The notes beneath the pieces were generated by a model, which saw only the letters and a program-made list of their open reading frames with translations, was not told where the DNA came from and did not search any database. Shown one piece after another: positions 47,676 to 56,343 of a stretch of DNA of 64,000 nucleotides. The DNA comes from Helianthus annuus (lineage: Eukaryota; Streptophyta; Magnoliopsida; Asterales; Asteraceae), in contig NC_035436.2 in NCBI RefSeq assembly GCF_002127325.2, forward strand, positions 14,642,066 to 14,706,065, read 5' to 3'. The translations under genes and the position numbers were made by a program. How positions within the stretch are numbered: the first letter of the stretch is position 1; each line of letters begins with the position of its first letter.

Positions 47676-47697
47676 GTTCCTCTTACGTTCCTCTTAC
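47676..47697. repeat. 11-bp tandem duplication breaking the NET frame
   Basis: GTTCCTCTTAC occurs twice in direct tandem (47676-47686, 47687-47697). One copy restores the NET reading frame. Confidence 0.85.
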
Positions 47698-48829
47698 GTA
47701 CGATCTGCAACAACTGTGGCATCTTCTCTGGTGGCATACTTTGCAGCCATAACCCCAATTTCTGTTTCTCTTCCATGTTCATGTCCCTCTTGTTCGGATC
47801 CTTGGCTCTAGGCTTGGGCAGCTTCGGCACAGTTCCTCGTGTCGCAGTTGATGACGGTTTGATCTGTTCTGGTTCTGGTTCTGGTTCCGCAGCCTGCATT
47901 GGCGGCTGAACAACAGGTGGGACGATCGGTTTAGATGTAGTCGAGTGATTTTGCTTGTTTAAAACAGGAGCAACTGGGTCACTAAATTTTGGCTTCTTGG
48001 ATCTCTCAGGCGTCTGTATATCGTCCCACAAACTTCAATCGAATTCATATACAACAGTAAACTCATTCACACGCTGATTGGTAGGCAATTTCGCCTGAAT
48101 CGGTCTAAAAAGCATCTCGAAATAGGACAGCAGCTGATGAGCCATTCCATGAACCTCATCCGTCTTGGGGTTATAAAGCATCGCATTCTCAAACACCAAC
48201 CGAACATCGGAGGCAAAATCAAGTGGACTATAATACATATTCTTGGACAAATTCAACTTAACCAAACCCAAGTCCAGTAGTATAGGTTTATCTGTAAAAG
48301 TCGACTTATTTTCCGAGTGCCAACCCCACCCATATTGACCCGTCTTCATTCTGGTGTCTCTCAGCAGTGCCAAAAGCTGCATAAACTCCACCCATGCCTC
48401 CCCGGTTGTCGGCTTGTTCTTCCATTTGCAATCCCGCATAGTCAACTCCCCTATTTTTTGTAGTTGTCCCCACCCAAGACCCTTTGTTTGCTGCCATTCT
48501 GTACATAATTGGATAGTTATCCATAAGATTCAATACCACTCGAGGAAGACGACTCGCCACTGCTTGAACTGCTCGATCCGCTAGAGCTGCTGCTTGCATT
48601 CTCATTTCCATGACCTGCAGCTTGACCCTGTCCACCACCATCATCTTTCTCAATCTCCACATGTGGGAAGCTGCTCTCCAGCATCTCATCGCCAATATCA
48701 ACTCCCCTATTTTTTTGTAGTTGTCCGCCACCCAAGACCCTTTGTTTGCTGCAATTCTGTACATAATTGGATAGTTATCCATAAGGCACTTGTTCATAAT
48801 CCATACATCAACGACATAGTCTAATTTTC

Positions 48830-48965
48830 AACATAATGCACATGTGCATATAATTTAATACAATATCATTTGCAACCAACATAATGCACATGTGCATATA
48901 ATTTAATACAACATCATTTACAGTAAATATAATGCACATGTGCATATCATTTAATACAATATCAT
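48830..48965. repeat. Three ~48-bp tandem units with the palindrome
   Basis: Each unit has AATGCACATGTGCATAT followed by AATTTAATACAACATCATTT (with small variants). Confidence 0.8.
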
Positions 48966-49574
48966 TTACAAAGTATATACATCATTTACAGTCAACATAA
49001 TACCTTTTAGTCACAAATCGAATGAATTGCAACTCTTGATGTTATGTATTTATAGGTGTATTGTGTCTGTCAACTGTATTATCGGAAGATGGACCAACAA
49101 TGTCACCAACAATGTCTGCATCAGATGTATGAGAAGGATTATCAGAGAATGTATGAGGAGAACATCAGATGTAAATGGTGATGTAGAGGATGCTGTAAAC
49201 ACCGTTTCCGGCTGCCACCGCAGTGAAATCCGGTGTGTTACATGATTGCCGTCGTAAACACCGTGCCTAATTTATTTGGCTAAATCCGATGTAAATTAAA
49301 GATTTATATATGAACCTTTTACCTGAGAAGATACCACTTGGCTAAAAATTCACCATCACTCACTTCTGACCTGCAACTACTACCAAACACCAAACAAGAA
49401 TGCCTAATTTATTTGGGATTCGAATAGAATAAAACCTACTGGAGTATGCTATATGTAAAATTGAATTACTTAAAGCAGCCATCGTCCTGTCATTGAAAAT
49501 TGTTTCGATTCTAGAACAACCAAATAATCTTTCAAAACGAGATTCGAATCAAGGGCAAATCATAAATTGAAATC

Positions 49575-49815
49575 ATAGCATAAACATCTGAATTGGATTC
49601 GAAAACTAAAACCTTCAAATGCCGTAGGTTCAACTCCAACACAAGATGAGTCAGACGAAGCCATGTGTAGCCGAAATCAGTATCCCAACACCGTAATCAG
49701 TATCCCAATCGAATCCCCTGTAAGATCGCCGCCGTGAAACTCACCGCCGTAGATCTCCGTCGCTGATTAAGCAAAATCTCCAGCGAAACCCTAGATTGTG
49801 AATGACGATGGTGAA
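49575..49815 (-). other. Possible 5' leader and first coding exon near the right TIR
   Basis: On the minus strand a leader-like sequence (AATCTAGGGTTTCGCTGG; CGGCGGTGAGTTTCACGG) leads to an ATG at about 49664 giving MASSDSSCVGVEPTAFEG and an open frame of about 30 codons. The AACCCTAG-type leader and ATGGCTTC start resemble real plant 5' exons. It could be the first exon of a captured gene or of the element's own lost gene. No family is recognised. The region 48966-49575 between this and the 48-bp units shows nothing coding. Confidence 0.3.
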
Positions 49816-49879
49816 CAGGGGCTGAAATAAGAGGAGAGCGTGTTTTTTTATTAAATGTCATTTAATTACAAATTTGTCA

Positions 49880-49939
49880 TGTGTTCACATTGGTTCTCGC
49901 GGTTCTCGCAATAATGGGTGGTTCCTAACGGATCTTTAT

Positions 49940-49941
<2 letters not shown>
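49880..49941 (-). repeat. Right terminal inverted repeat of the MULE-like element
   Basis: Reverse complement reads GGAACCACCCATTATTGCGA then GAACCGCGAGAACCAATGTG, matching the left end with a short internal insertion near the terminus. Confidence 0.8.

Positions 49942-49980
<39 letters not shown>
49942..49980. repeat. (TA)n tract between TIR elements
   Basis: About 19 TA units shared by the MULE-like element on the left and the first MITE on the right. Confidence 0.9.
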
Positions 49981-49984
<4 letters not shown>

Positions 49985-50530
49985 GAAGGTTCATTTGAGA
50001 AGAAATTTAATGTGAGAAGAAAAAGAAGAAAGGGCATATTAGTAAAATACTATTTCATTTATAACTCATATAATTAATTTTTAACTCTTTAATTAATTAG
50101 TCAACTAATCATTAATTATCCTACAAATAATCTACAAAACCTACACATATCAAAATTTTCCTACATATACCTTACACATTATAGAATTTTATCCTACACA
50201 GTCGAAATTTATCCTACACATCTCGAAATATATCCTACACAACTCGTAATTTATCCTACACAACTAGTAATTTATTCTACACTTTAAATTAAGTTGTTTT
50301 TTTTTTAATTTGAAAAACTTTATATTTGAAAAGGAGTTACAAATGTAATGTAGTTAGTTATTAAAGGGGAAGAATACAAATTAATGATTTTTGTAAGTTT
50401 ACCAATATACCCTTATATTAAAATTAAATGAAAATATTAAATGAAGTAAAATGAAGCATTCTTATTGGTTGAAACTTCTTCTTTTTTCTTCTTACAAAAA
50501 AACTCTTCTCATTTGAACCCTCCACTATAT
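49981..50530. mobile_element. MITE array copy 1 (550 bp)
   Basis: Starts AGGGGAAGGTTCATTTGAGA and ends TCTCATTTGAACCCTCCACT, which is its inverted repeat. The interior includes several ~20-bp units of ATCCTACACAACTCGTAATT type. It is AT-rich and has no coding. The ends are separated from neighbours only by TATA. Confidence 0.85.
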
Positions 50531-51079
50531 AGGGGAAGGTTCATTTGAGAAGAAATTTAATGTGAGAAGAAAAAGAAGAAAGGGCATATTAGTAAAATAC
50601 TATTTCATTTATAACTCATATAATTAATTTTTAACTCTTTAATTAATTAGTCAACTAATCATTAATTATCCTACAAATAATCTACAAAACCTACACATAT
50701 CAAAATTTTCCTACATATACCTTACACATTATAGAATTTTATCCTACACAGTCGAAATTTATCCTACACATCTCGAAATATATCCTACACAACTCGTAAT
50801 TTATCCTACACAACTAGTAATTTATTCTACACTTTAAATTAAGTTGTTTTTTTTTAATTTGAAAAACTTTATATTTGAAAAGGAGTTACAAATGTAATGT
50901 AGTTAGTTATTAAAGGGGAAGAATACAAATTAATGATTTTTGTAAGTTTACCAATATACCCTTATATTAAAATTAAATGAAAATATTAAATGAAGTAAAA
51001 TGAAGCATTCTTATTGGTTGAAACTTCTTCTTTTTTCTTCTTACAAAAAAACTCTTCTCATTTGAACCCTCCACTATAT
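50531..51079. mobile_element. MITE array copy 2 (549 bp)
   Basis: Near-identical to copy 1. The only clear difference I see is one T fewer in the poly-T run near 50850. Confidence 0.85.
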
Positions 51080-51626
51080 AGGGGAAGGTTCATTTGAGAA
51101 GAAATTTAATGTGAGAAGAAAAAGAAGAAAGGGCATATTAGTAAAATACTATTTCATTTATAACTCATATAATTAATTTTTAACTCTTTAATTAATTAGT
51201 CAACTAATCATTAATTATCCTACAAATAATCTACAAAACCTACACATATCAAAATTTTCCTACATATACCTTACACATTATAGAATTTTATCCTACACAG
51301 TCGAAATTTATCCTACACATCTCGAAATATATCCTACACAACTCGTAATTTATCCTACACAACTAGTAATTTATTCTACACTTTAAATTAAGTTGTTTTT
51401 TTTTTAATTTGAAAAACTTTATATTTGAAAAGGAGTTACAAATGTAATGTAGTTAGTTATTAAAGGGGAAGAATACAAATTAATGATTTTTGTAAGTTTA
51501 CCAATATACCCTTATATTAAAATTAAATGAAAATATTAAATGAAGTAAAATGAAGCATTCTTATTGGTTGAAACTTCTTCTTTTTTCTTCTTACAAAAAA
51601 ACTCTTCTCATTTGAACCCTCCACTA
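51080..51626. mobile_element. MITE array copy 3
   Basis: Near-identical to copies 1 and 2. Its end CTCCACTA runs directly into a truncated fourth copy. Confidence 0.85.
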
Positions 51627-52117
51627 GTCAACTAATCATTAATTATCCTACAAATAATCTACAAAACCTACACATATCAAAATTTTCCTACATATACCTT
51701 ACACATTATAGAATTTTATCCTACACAGTCGAAATTTATCCTACACATCTCGAAATATATCCTACACAACTCGTAATATATCCTACACATCTCGAAATTT
51801 ATCCTACACATCTCGAAATATATCCTACACAACTCGTAATTTATCCTACACAACTAGTAATTTATTCTACACTTTAAATTAAGTTGTTTTTTTTTTAATT
51901 TGAAAAACTTTATATTTGAAAAGGAGTTACAAATGTAATGTAGTTAGTTATTAAAGGGGAAGAATACAAATTAATGATTTTTGTAAGTTTACCAATATAC
52001 CCTTATATTAAAATTAAATGAAAATATTAAATGAAGTAAAATGAAGCATTCTTATTGGTTGAAACTTCTTCTTTTTTCTTCTTACAAAAAAACTCTTCTC
52101 ATTTGAACCCTCCACTA
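51624..52117. mobile_element. MITE array copy 4, 5' truncated
   Basis: Begins at TAGTCAACTAATC, so the first ~117 bp including its left TIR are missing. The junction shares TAG. The internal ~20-bp minisatellite has extra units (51776-51836) compared with the other copies. The right TIR is intact and followed by (TA)n. Confidence 0.85.
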
Positions 52118-52135
52118 TATATATATATATATATA
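52118..52135. repeat. (TA)n tract
   Basis: About nine TA units between MITE copy 4 and the next TIR element. Confidence 0.85.
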
Positions 52136-52667
52136 GGGGCTGGTTAACGTACAAATGCGCTTATCGTACATTACATACGCTACAATCTCAGCCGTCCGAT
52201 CATCTTCCCGCATTGAAATTCGCATGTTGTTTTTTTGTAACAATTTCGCATGTTGGTTTTTTAACATGCTATTTCATCAAAAATTACACATGCGAAATTG
52301 TTACAAAAAACAACATGCTATTTCATCAAAATTATCACATGCGAAATTGAATTACCACATGCGAAATTGTTACAAAAAAACAACCTGCTATTTCATCAAA
52401 ATTATCACTTGCGAAATTGAATTACCACATGCGAAATTGTTACAAAAAAACAACCTTCTATTTCATCAAAATTATCACATGCGAAATTGAATTAACACAT
52501 GCGAAATTGTTACAAAAAAACATCTGCTATTTCATCAAATTTATCACATGCGAAATTATTACAAAAAAAAAAACAACATGCGATTTTCATTGCGGGAAGA
52601 TGATTGGACGGCTGAGATTGTAGCGTACGTAATGTACGATAAGGGAATTTGTACAGTACCCTTTACC
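52136..52667. mobile_element. TIR element with internal ~70-bp tandem repeats
   Basis: TIRs of about 80 bp: the left arm has CTTATCGTACATTACATACG and CTACAATCTCAGCCGTCC, and the right arm (about 52590-52667) is the inverse. The interior has five ~50-70-bp units of CTATTTCATCAAAATTATCA + CACATGCGAAATTG + TTACAAAAAAACAAC, plus inverted copies near 52220-52260. It lies between (TA)n tracts. The Lys/Asn-rich open frames here are repeat translations. Confidence 0.8.
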
Positions 52668-52668
52668 T

Positions 52669-52732
<64 letters not shown>
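52668..52732. repeat. (AC)n(TA)n tract
   Basis: TACACACACACAT followed by about 25 TA units. Confidence 0.9.
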
Positions 52733-52735
<3 letters not shown>

Positions 52736-53140
52736 CTTTTATTTTTTTTTGGAGGGGGTGGGGATTTTTTCTTGTCTCACCCCTCCCCACCACCACCCAC
52801 ATGACTTCTTAGGGATTCTTATTAGAGTCGACTCTGATTATTATCGTAATTTTTTAATTTACACTTTATGAATGTAGGGTAAAAAATATTTTGGGATACC
52901 CCTGAGTTTTTGTTCTAGTTCCGCCAATGATCACTATAATGGCATAACAAAACTCCGAGATAAGATTAAACATATTTTTCTATAGAAGGCACACAATATA
53001 AATACTTGTAATAATTATTTTATCACTAACTATTTTTGTATAGAGTGAATTACGATTTTGGCCCCTATGGTTATAACACTTTTACCCTATTAGCCCTAAA
53101 ATGAAACTTTTAATATCTGCACCCCAACGTTTTTTATCTA
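52733..53140. other. Non-coding spacer
   Basis: Poly-T and GGAGGGGGTGGGG / CCCCACCACCACCC stretches, then an unmatched outer arm of the fold-back element (from about 53046). No gene. Confidence 0.4.
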
Positions 53141-53437
53141 ACTATTTTGGCCTCTGCTATTAACACCATCCATAACCCAGGTTAAAAATAAGTCGCATGC
53201 CCCTCACATGAGGGGTAATTAAGTCATTTCAAACCCAAAAAAATATCTAATACCTATTTAATTCAATTTAATACCTCACCCTTCTCTCATTCTCTGATAG
53301 CTAAACCAAATTAAATAGGTATTAGATATTTTTTTTGGGTTTGAAATGACTTAATTCCCCTCATGTGAGGGGCATATGACCTATTTTTAACCTGTGTCAT
53401 GGATAGTATTAGCTGCAGGGGTCAAAATAGTTAGGGA
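53141..53437. mobile_element. Fold-back (long inverted repeat) element
   Basis: The left arm (53141-53268: ACTATTTTGGCCTCTGC ... GCCCCTCACATGAGGGG ... AATACCTATTTAATT) pairs with the right arm (53309-53437) over about 125 bp with few mismatches and a ~40-base loop. Its outer left arm beyond 53141 has no partner, so the right side is truncated at about 53437. Confidence 0.8.
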
Positions 53438-53566
53438 AAGTTTGGCTAAGCTTTTTGAAACAACTTATTGATTTATTGGCTTTTTGGAAAAGTTAATATG
53501 GAGTGACTTGTTGACTTTTTTCACTCATATACACCCTCATTGCCAAACATCATTTTGGAGCTTATG
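53438..53566. mobile_element. Possible hAT-like MITE fragment
   Basis: AAGTTTGGCTAAGCTTTTTG resembles the ends of plant hAT-type MITEs, and CCAAACATCATTTTGGAGC near the right could be internal or an inverted end. It is cut by E4 at 53567. Weak evidence. Confidence 0.3.
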
Positions 53567-53629
53567 TGTCACACCTCCAAAATACCACGTACGGGAACCC
53601 CCGCGAGGCATGTGACGTACCAGGATCTA
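53567..53629 (-). repeat. E4 LTR, left piece
   Basis: Starts TGTCACACCTCC, the end of a minus-strand LTR. It is interrupted after 63 bp by E5 and resumes at 57740. Confidence 0.65.
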
Positions 53630-54718
53630 TGTGACAACCCGTAACTTCGAAGTAAAAACATTCGTTTTGCTTTTATACTTATTTAATGTATAGTGTGCAA
53701 ACATTTGATTCGAAACCAAATCCTTACCGCGTTGTACCAACCCGAACCGTTTGAACCGTGGCGTAGATTAGTTGGATTATTGTACTTATTAGTGATTTAT
53801 TATATTTGTTAAAAGAAAAATAAATAAATAAATAATAGTAATGACAAAAATTAAATGGCTACACAAATTGCCTCCATTTAATTCCTTTTTATCAGCCCAC
53901 ATGCACAACCGACATTCCCATGTGTGTTTGGGTGATGCACCCCCAAGGCATGGGATTCCCAAGGGTTGGGAATGGGTAAATGAACTAAACGGTAATTACA
54001 ACCATCCTCTTGGAGTAGGATGCCAAGTATACACACCGGACCAAAACTCTATCATTAAGTCCCTCATCATATCGACTTAATCGCCGAGGCCTATGGCGAG
54101 CGGGTCATTAGTTAATAGCACTATTAGGTTTAACAAACCTCACACCGTGTCGTTCGAACGGGCGTGTACTAATGGACTATGGGCAAAGGGTCAATGCTGA
54201 TAGACATTGACTTAGGGCACCTCTTACATTTTCGGAGCAGTCGATACACACGGTCTAGTAACACATGGGAAGCCCCCACTAATCTTCGCACACATGTCTG
54301 GGAGACCGCGATACGAATTAATACGATACATGGTTTACAAAACGAACATTTGATTTACGAAACGAATACTATAACTAAACAACCAACTGTGAACTCGCTC
54401 AACTTTGTTGTTGACTCGTTGTTACATGCCTTGCAGGTCGTTAGGTATTTCAGGAGCTTGCACGAGGAGGCGTGGACATTGTGGGACATGGATAGTCATA
54501 TACCATGTCAAACTTTTGATACATTTGAACTTTTATTTTGGTTTTAAACAATATGCTTCCGCTGATTACTTAAACTATGTTTTATGTGGACACCAATTAT
54601 ATTGTGGTTAGGTTTTATATTTACTCATACGCTGTGTTCAATATGATTGGTGGCTTGATCCTGGTCAGTCACGCCTCCAAGCGGTGATACTCCGCATGTG
54701 GATTTTGGGGGTGTGACA
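53630..54718 (+). repeat. E5 5' LTR, lacking 319 bp
   Basis: 1089 bp. Compared with the 3' LTR it lacks the equivalent of 56646-56964. The junction CCCCC|AAGG at 53944/53945 has 3-base (CCA) microhomology. The lost part looks like the leader or transcription start region. Confidence 0.85.
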
Positions 54719-54720
54719 GA

Positions 54721-54734
54721 TTGGTATCAGAGCC
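54721..54734 (+). other. E5 primer binding site (initiator-Met tRNA)
   Basis: TTGGTATCAGAGCC two bases inside the 5' LTR. Confidence 0.88.
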
Positions 54735-55072
54735 ATTGGTTATAGTGAACTTGGTTTTAATAAGGGAAAAACTTTTTGATAAAACCAGACTATAACCTGT
54801 ACAGTGCTCAACGATCCACAACGACGCTTCGCTCCACGTGCAAGACTCAACACCATAGGTGATATGGTTTATACTTATATTGCCTGTTTATTTGTTGCAT
54901 AGTGTATTGTTTATGGTACGCATAGTAATGTAGCAACTGTTGATTGAAACCTTGTGTGCTTACCCTTTTCTGTCATTCTTTTTCTTCCCTTTCTGCGTCA
55001 ATACGCTCTTTTGGTACATTATGAGTGTGCATTCTTTCGTTTAACTTGCGTTGCGTCATCAACTCGACAGGC

Positions 55073-55800
55073 ATGTCTGCACCGTCCGCATCTTTTGACC
55101 AATCCCGGGTGCCAGGGAAGGCACCCGCTGCTACTCACTCACCCCCGCGTCTGGTGGAGACGCGTGCGGCTTATACGAAGAGACTCGCGCAGGGAGGAGA
55201 GTCGTCCTCCCGACCTACGCATGCACTACCAGTTAACTCGCTCAGCGCCCAGGCCGAGTCTGCTGTGAATAAGGCCCTCCGAGATTATAACCAGATTTTA
55301 ATAGAAAAAAACCAAGTCTTAATGGAGCAAAATCAGAAATTACTAAAAAGGTTGCTACCCTAGGAGGGCGAGTGGAAGCTCAGGAGAAGCAGATACAGGA
55401 ACTTAATAGGAGAACTACTGATTTGAAGGCAGAAGCCCTAAAAGGGCGCGAGGTACAAGGTCTGATAATGAGAGACGCTCGAGTGGATCATGAAAGGCTT
55501 AACTCGCATGCCGAAAGGCTAGGTATGATGAATTGGAGGGTCCATCAGTTGGAGGAGGCCTGCTTCGCACCTGAACCCGAGCCAGCCCCAGTCCTGGCAC
55601 CTCCCGAGCCAGAGGCGGAAGAGTGTGATGAAGAACCAGAAGAGGTTCAGGAGGAAGAGCCGGAGGAGGAGGAGGAGGAAGAGCCGGAAGAGGAGGAGGA
55701 GGATCCGGAAGAGGAGGAAGAAGAGCCGGAGGAGGTCCCGGATAATGACGGAGACGATGATGATGGTAGTGACCTCGGGGATGGAGACGTGGACGACTGA
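55073..55800 (+). pseudogene. E5 ORF: coiled-coil protein with Glu/Asp-rich tail, one frameshift
   Basis: ATG at 55073 (MSAPSASFDQSRVPGKAP). A first part runs to ALRDYNQILIEKNQVLMEQN and breaks in an A-run near 55340. One missing A would join it to RVEAQEKQIQELNRRTTDLK and VDHERLNSHAERLGMMNWRV. The middle is a heptad-like coiled coil (residues about 60-165), followed by a Pro/Glu hinge and ~60 almost purely acidic residues (EEEPEEEEEEEPEEEEED), stopping at 55800. The full reading is about 243 residues. I recognise no family. It sits where gag should begin, so it may be a gag N-terminal derivative or an accessory/captured ORF. The coding strand of the acidic tail is purine-rich, GAGGAG-type. 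Confidence 0.55.
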
Positions 55801-56075
55801 CTCGTCTTCCACTCGTTTATCTATTTATTTTTCTTTCAGTTGTTTTCGTGTAAACAATCATGGTGATTAAAACTTTTGCGAATATTCGATGTAGTGACTT
55901 ATATGGTTTAATTTGAGTGGATTTTCTTATTCTATTGTTTTAAGGATATTTCTTATACTGAGTTGTCACCTTACCTCTTTTTCCCCTTGCACTACAAGAG
56001 TCACATCTTTGACTCTACGACAGTTACCTTAATTATGGTAAACCTCTCGCTAGTCTTTGTACTAACCGGTGCCTA

Positions 56076-56297
56076 TTGGTTGATGCAATGCCTCTTGTTC
56101 GAGTTCGTTGGAACTCCCGTCGTGGCTCAGAGTTCACCTGGGAACGAGTAAATCAAAGGAAACGCAAGTATCCCCAGTTGTTCAAGGAACGTAAGTCCAC
56201 TACTGAAGCTACAGTGGAATTTCGGGATGAAATTCCCAATCAACGAGGGAAGGATGTGACACCCCAGGAAAATCAGGAAACCACGCAACCTAGTTAG
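56076..56297 (+). pseudogene. E5 chromodomain-like pol tail
   Basis: MPLVRVRWNSRRGSEFTWER then KRKYPQLF is the same C-terminal block as in E1 and E3 pol ([15 protein letters not shown]...KYPHLF), from another family. It is followed by FRDEIPNQRGKD encoded by TTTCGGGATGAAATTCCCAA, the usual purine-rich run-out before a 3' LTR. Everything between the acidic ORF and this tail is missing. Confidence 0.75.
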
Positions 56298-56330
56298 CTT
56301 CCTCTATGACTACGTGCTAAATTTTCTTTC

Positions 56331-56343
56331 AACTTGGGGATGA
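56331..56343 (+). other. E5 polypurine tract
   Basis: AACTTGGGGATGA abuts the 3' LTR start TGTGACATCCG. Weaker than the GAGGGAAGGATG run at 56245-56256. Confidence 0.6.

Larger units (their letters stand above)
47215..48800 (-). pseudogene. Captured, shuffled GTE-type bromodomain/NET gene fragment
   Basis: Minus strand. Residues matching the C-terminal half of a bromodomain (LNLSKNMYYSPLDFASD, VRLVFENAMLYNPK, VHGMAHQLLSYFEMLF) are followed by an in-frame TGA (48035-48037). LWDDIQTPERSKKPKF, a Pro/Glu linker and a NET domain come next (KLPKPRAKDPNKRDMNMEEK, LQSMPPEKMPQLLQIV; after a frameshift, ELDIEALDTETLWELDRF). A 72-bp GT-AG intron (47510-47439) precedes VEGIKENKKEAGEEDVDIGD and a Ser-rich tail that stops early. 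Order and content are those of plant GTE (BET-like) chromatin readers. The N-terminal half of the bromodomain is replaced by an unrelated segment (GEAWVEFMQLLALLRD). It is a transduplicated pseudogene; the donor gene lies elsewhere. Confidence 0.8.
44271..48945. repeat. Array of ATGCACATGTGCAT palindromes
   Basis: Perfect copies start at 44343, 44378, 44521, 45160, 45843, 46148, 46650, 46724, 46834, 48836, 48884 and 48932. One- or two-base variants are near 44270, 44450, 44556, 44858, 45212, 45819 and 46907. The 14-mer is its own reverse complement and includes CACATG/CATGTG. Copies are dispersed inside the TIR element and I noticed none outside it. Confidence 0.9.
43456..49941. mobile_element. 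6.5-kb MULE-like TIR element with captured gene fragments
   Basis: The left end reads GGTTCATGCGAGAACCACC...TTGCGAGAACCGCGAGAACC...AATGTGAACA. The right end is its inverted repeat (about 49880-49941), so the TIRs are about 60 bp with small differences at the extreme ends. Both sides are (TA)n, so no unambiguous target duplication can be seen. The interior holds a plus-strand Ulp1-associated gene remnant, a minus-strand bromodomain/NET fragment with an intron, tandem duplications, and an array of ATGCACATGTGCAT palindromes. No transposase is recognisable. The MULE assignment rests on TIR size and the Ulp1-type cargo (known from plant KI-MULEs); another TIR superfamily is possible. Confidence 0.6.

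Noticed and set aside
48836..48960. CRISPR-like regular repeats
   Set aside because: Three ~48-bp units without unique spacers in a plant transposon; a tandem duplication, not CRISPR.
55519..55812. Leu-rich minus-strand ORF (possible membrane protein)
   Set aside because: Antisense of the GAGGAG-type acidic tail. The purine-rich strand encodes the coiled-coil ORF, which has the better context.
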